From an uncultured Selenomonadales bacterium (lineage in GTDB: Bacteria; Bacillota; Negativicutes; Selenomonadales; Selenomonadaceae): a DNA stretch of 6,429 nucleotides. The position numbers were made by a program, and so were the translations under genes. Every line of letters starts with the position of its first letter. The stretch's first letter is position 1. A model generated the notes under the pieces. That model did no database searches. It was not told where the DNA came from and worked only from the letters and a program-made list of their open reading frames with translations. Shown here piece after piece: positions 5,191-6,429 of this stretch. The stretch spans positions 1 through 6,429 of the forward strand of contig CAMZDU010000067.1 in assembly GCA_947305445.1 (NCBI GenBank), written 5' to 3'.

Positions 5191-6339
5191 TTAGTAGCCG
5201 AAGACTTCCGCCGCCCGCCGCATATTGTCGCGAATTTTTACGCCGAACGGACAACGCGTTTCACATACGCCGCATTGAATGCACTCGCCCGCATGATGAC
5301 TCAACGCCGCGTAATGTTCGCGAACGGTTTCGGGGACGGTGCTCTGCGTCTCGGCCAAATGCAAAAATTTCGTGACGTAGGCAATGTTAATATTCTTGAC
5401 GCACGGCGCACAGTGACTGCAGTAAACGCAATGCCCCTGCCAGCTGATTTTCGGGAAGCTTGCGAAAGTCAACGCGTAATCCTTCTCGGCCGGAGTCGCG
5501 TCTTCATAAGCGATGCTCTGCTTGAGCTGTTCGACGGAATGCGCGCCCGCGAGTACCACCGCCACAGCCGGACGACTAAGCGCGTAATGAATGCATTGAT
5601 TCGGCGTCAACGCCACGCCAGCCGGAGAAAGTTCCGCGTCCAATAAATCGCCGCCGCCGAAACACTTCATAACCGTCACGCCGACGCCAAGCCTCTGACA
5701 AGTTTCGTAGAGCCGCCGACGGTCGGGATCCATATTCGTCAACGTCGACTCGTAATTTTCGGGAGCCCACAGTTGCTCGACGTCCTCCGAGGCGGGCAAC
5801 AAGTCGTAGCACGGATTGACGCTGAACATCAGCACTTCAATCGCGCCGCTCTCTACGGCTTTAAGTGCGACTTGCGGATTGTGACTGCTCAAGCCGATAT
5901 GATGAATTCGCCCCGCCGACTTCAGCTTGCGGGCATAATCGAGAATTCCGCCCGATTCAATCTGTTGCCAATCGTCGAGCGCGTCGCAGTAGTGAATCAT
6001 GCCCACGTCAATATAATCGGTCTGCAGTTGCTCCAGCGACAATTCAAATCCGGCTTTGACTTCCGAAAGTTTACGCGTGCGTTTGTACTGCCCGTTCTGC
6101 CACACGGAGCAAATATGTGATTGCGCGATAAATTTTTCTCGCCGCCCGCGCAGAGCCTCGCCAACAGCTTTTCTTATCGCGGGATTGGAAGCGTACAAGT
6201 CGAAATAATTTACGCCGGCTTTCTCAGCAACGTCGAAAAGTTTTTTGGTCATGGCGCAATTTTCCTCGCCGAAGCCCTCGCAGCCCATTCCGATTTCGCT
6301 GACTTTTAAGCCGGTGTTACCCAGCTCGCGATAAATCAT
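5191..6339 (-). CDS. Aldo/keto reductase with C-terminal 4Fe-4S ferredoxin domain
   Basis: Cytosolic redox enzyme of 382 residues. An AKR-type barrel (about 1-290, opening MIYRELGNTGLKVSEIGMGC) is joined to a ferredoxin-like tail. The tail has C304-x2-C307-x2-C310-x2-C313 and C353-x2-C356-x2-C359-x3-C363-P, enough for two 4Fe-4S clusters. In the barrel Asp47 and His116 match the AKR tetrad. The usual lysine position reads AQSH (72-75) and the tyrosine is displaced (Tyr49, two residues after Asp47), so ordinary carbonyl chemistry is doubtful. I recall these changes as normal in this Fe-S AKR group. The start is ATG at 6339, where the family begins, with a modest AGAGTGA upstream; the frame is open to a TTG at 6381. 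It is the first gene of a probable operon with the 63-residue protein, flavodoxin and SDR. The substrate is unknown; the Fe-S tail and the nearby flavodoxin suggest ferredoxin/flavodoxin-linked electron transfer. Confidence 0.93.
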   Translation of the reverse strand: MIYRELGNTGLKVSEIGMGCEGFGEENCAMTKKLFDVAEKAGVNYFDLYASNPAIRKAVGEALRGRREKFIAQSHICSVWQNGQYKRTRKLSEVKAGFELSLEQLQTDYIDVGMIHYCDALDDWQQIESGGILDYARKLKSAGRIHHIGLSSHNPQVALKAVESGAIEVLMFSVNPCYDLLPASEDVEQLWAPENYESTLTNMDPDRRRLYETCQRLGVGVTVMKCFGGGDLLDAELSPAGVALTPNQCIHYALSRPAVAVVLAGAHSVEQLKQSIAYEDATPAEKDYALTFASFPKISWQGHCVYCSHCAPCVKNINIAYVTKFLHLAETQSTVPETVREHYAALSHHAGECIQCGVCETRCPFGVKIRDNMRRAAEVFGY

Positions 6340-6361
6340 GTTATTCACTCTGCTACTTAAA

Positions 6362-6403
6362 ACATAGTCTCTTGTAGACAATTATCTGTTGTGTCTATGT
6401 CAA
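6362..6403 (-). promoter_or_regulatory. Promoter and dyad operator region of the redox operon
   Basis: The minus strand carries TTGACA (6398-6403) and GATAAT (6381-6386). These are too close to serve as one pair (11-base spacer). GATAAT with TTCATC 17 bases upstream, or TTGACA with a poor -10, are the choices. Two overlapping dyads lie here: TAGACA/TGTCTA (6392-6397 with 6375-6380, 11 bases between) and ACATAG/CTATGT (6395-6400 with 6362-6367). The first covers the promoter elements, as a repressor or activator site would. A regulator gene may lie just beyond the right edge. Confidence 0.45.
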
Positions 6404-6429
6404 GATGAATTGGGCAGACCTCACAGTTC

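Overview
The window reads as chromosomal DNA of an anaerobic or microaerotolerant bacterium, probably a Firmicute and possibly of the Negativicutes. This placement is an inference from the short-Q-loop cytochrome bd subunits, a ferredoxin-tailed aldo/keto reductase of a type I associate with clostridia and relatives, strong AGGAGG-type ribosome binding sites and GTG/TTG starts. All seven protein genes I accept are on the minus strand, so transcription runs from high to low coordinates.

Right part (about 6429 to 3741): a promoter region with overlapping dyads (6362-6403) precedes a compact four-gene operon. Its order is an aldo/keto reductase with two C-terminal 4Fe-4S motifs, an unrecognised 63-residue protein, a flavodoxin overlapping it by ATGA, and a classical SDR oxidoreductase with a TTG start. 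The gaps are 32, -4 and 21 bases, and every internal gene has a clear Shine-Dalgarno. The set looks like a redox module moving electrons between NAD(P)H, FMN, Fe-S centres and an unknown carbonyl substrate.

Middle part (3740 to 2747): the 361-base gap after the SDR gene holds a stable hairpin with a T-run. The sequence around it resembles the right end of an IS200/IS605-type element without a transposase. A second, weaker terminator-like fold, a good sigma-70-type promoter (3516-3544) and a leader of about 135 bases follow, leading into an unrecognised 210-residue soluble protein.

Left part (2746 to 3): a 339-base non-coding block (2401-2739) is bounded by 30-base inverted repeats, which abut 15-base near-identical direct repeats. 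The three transitions between the arms would all be G-U pairs in a minus-strand RNA, and the interior contains several further stems. It is either a structured RNA, a MITE-like mobile element, or both. Next come cydA and cydB for cytochrome bd quinol oxidase. cydA carries an apparent one-base frameshift close to its 3' end, after all recognised haem- and quinol-site residues. cydB starts 5 bases after the restored cydA stop. Genes for assembly factors such as cydCD are not in view.
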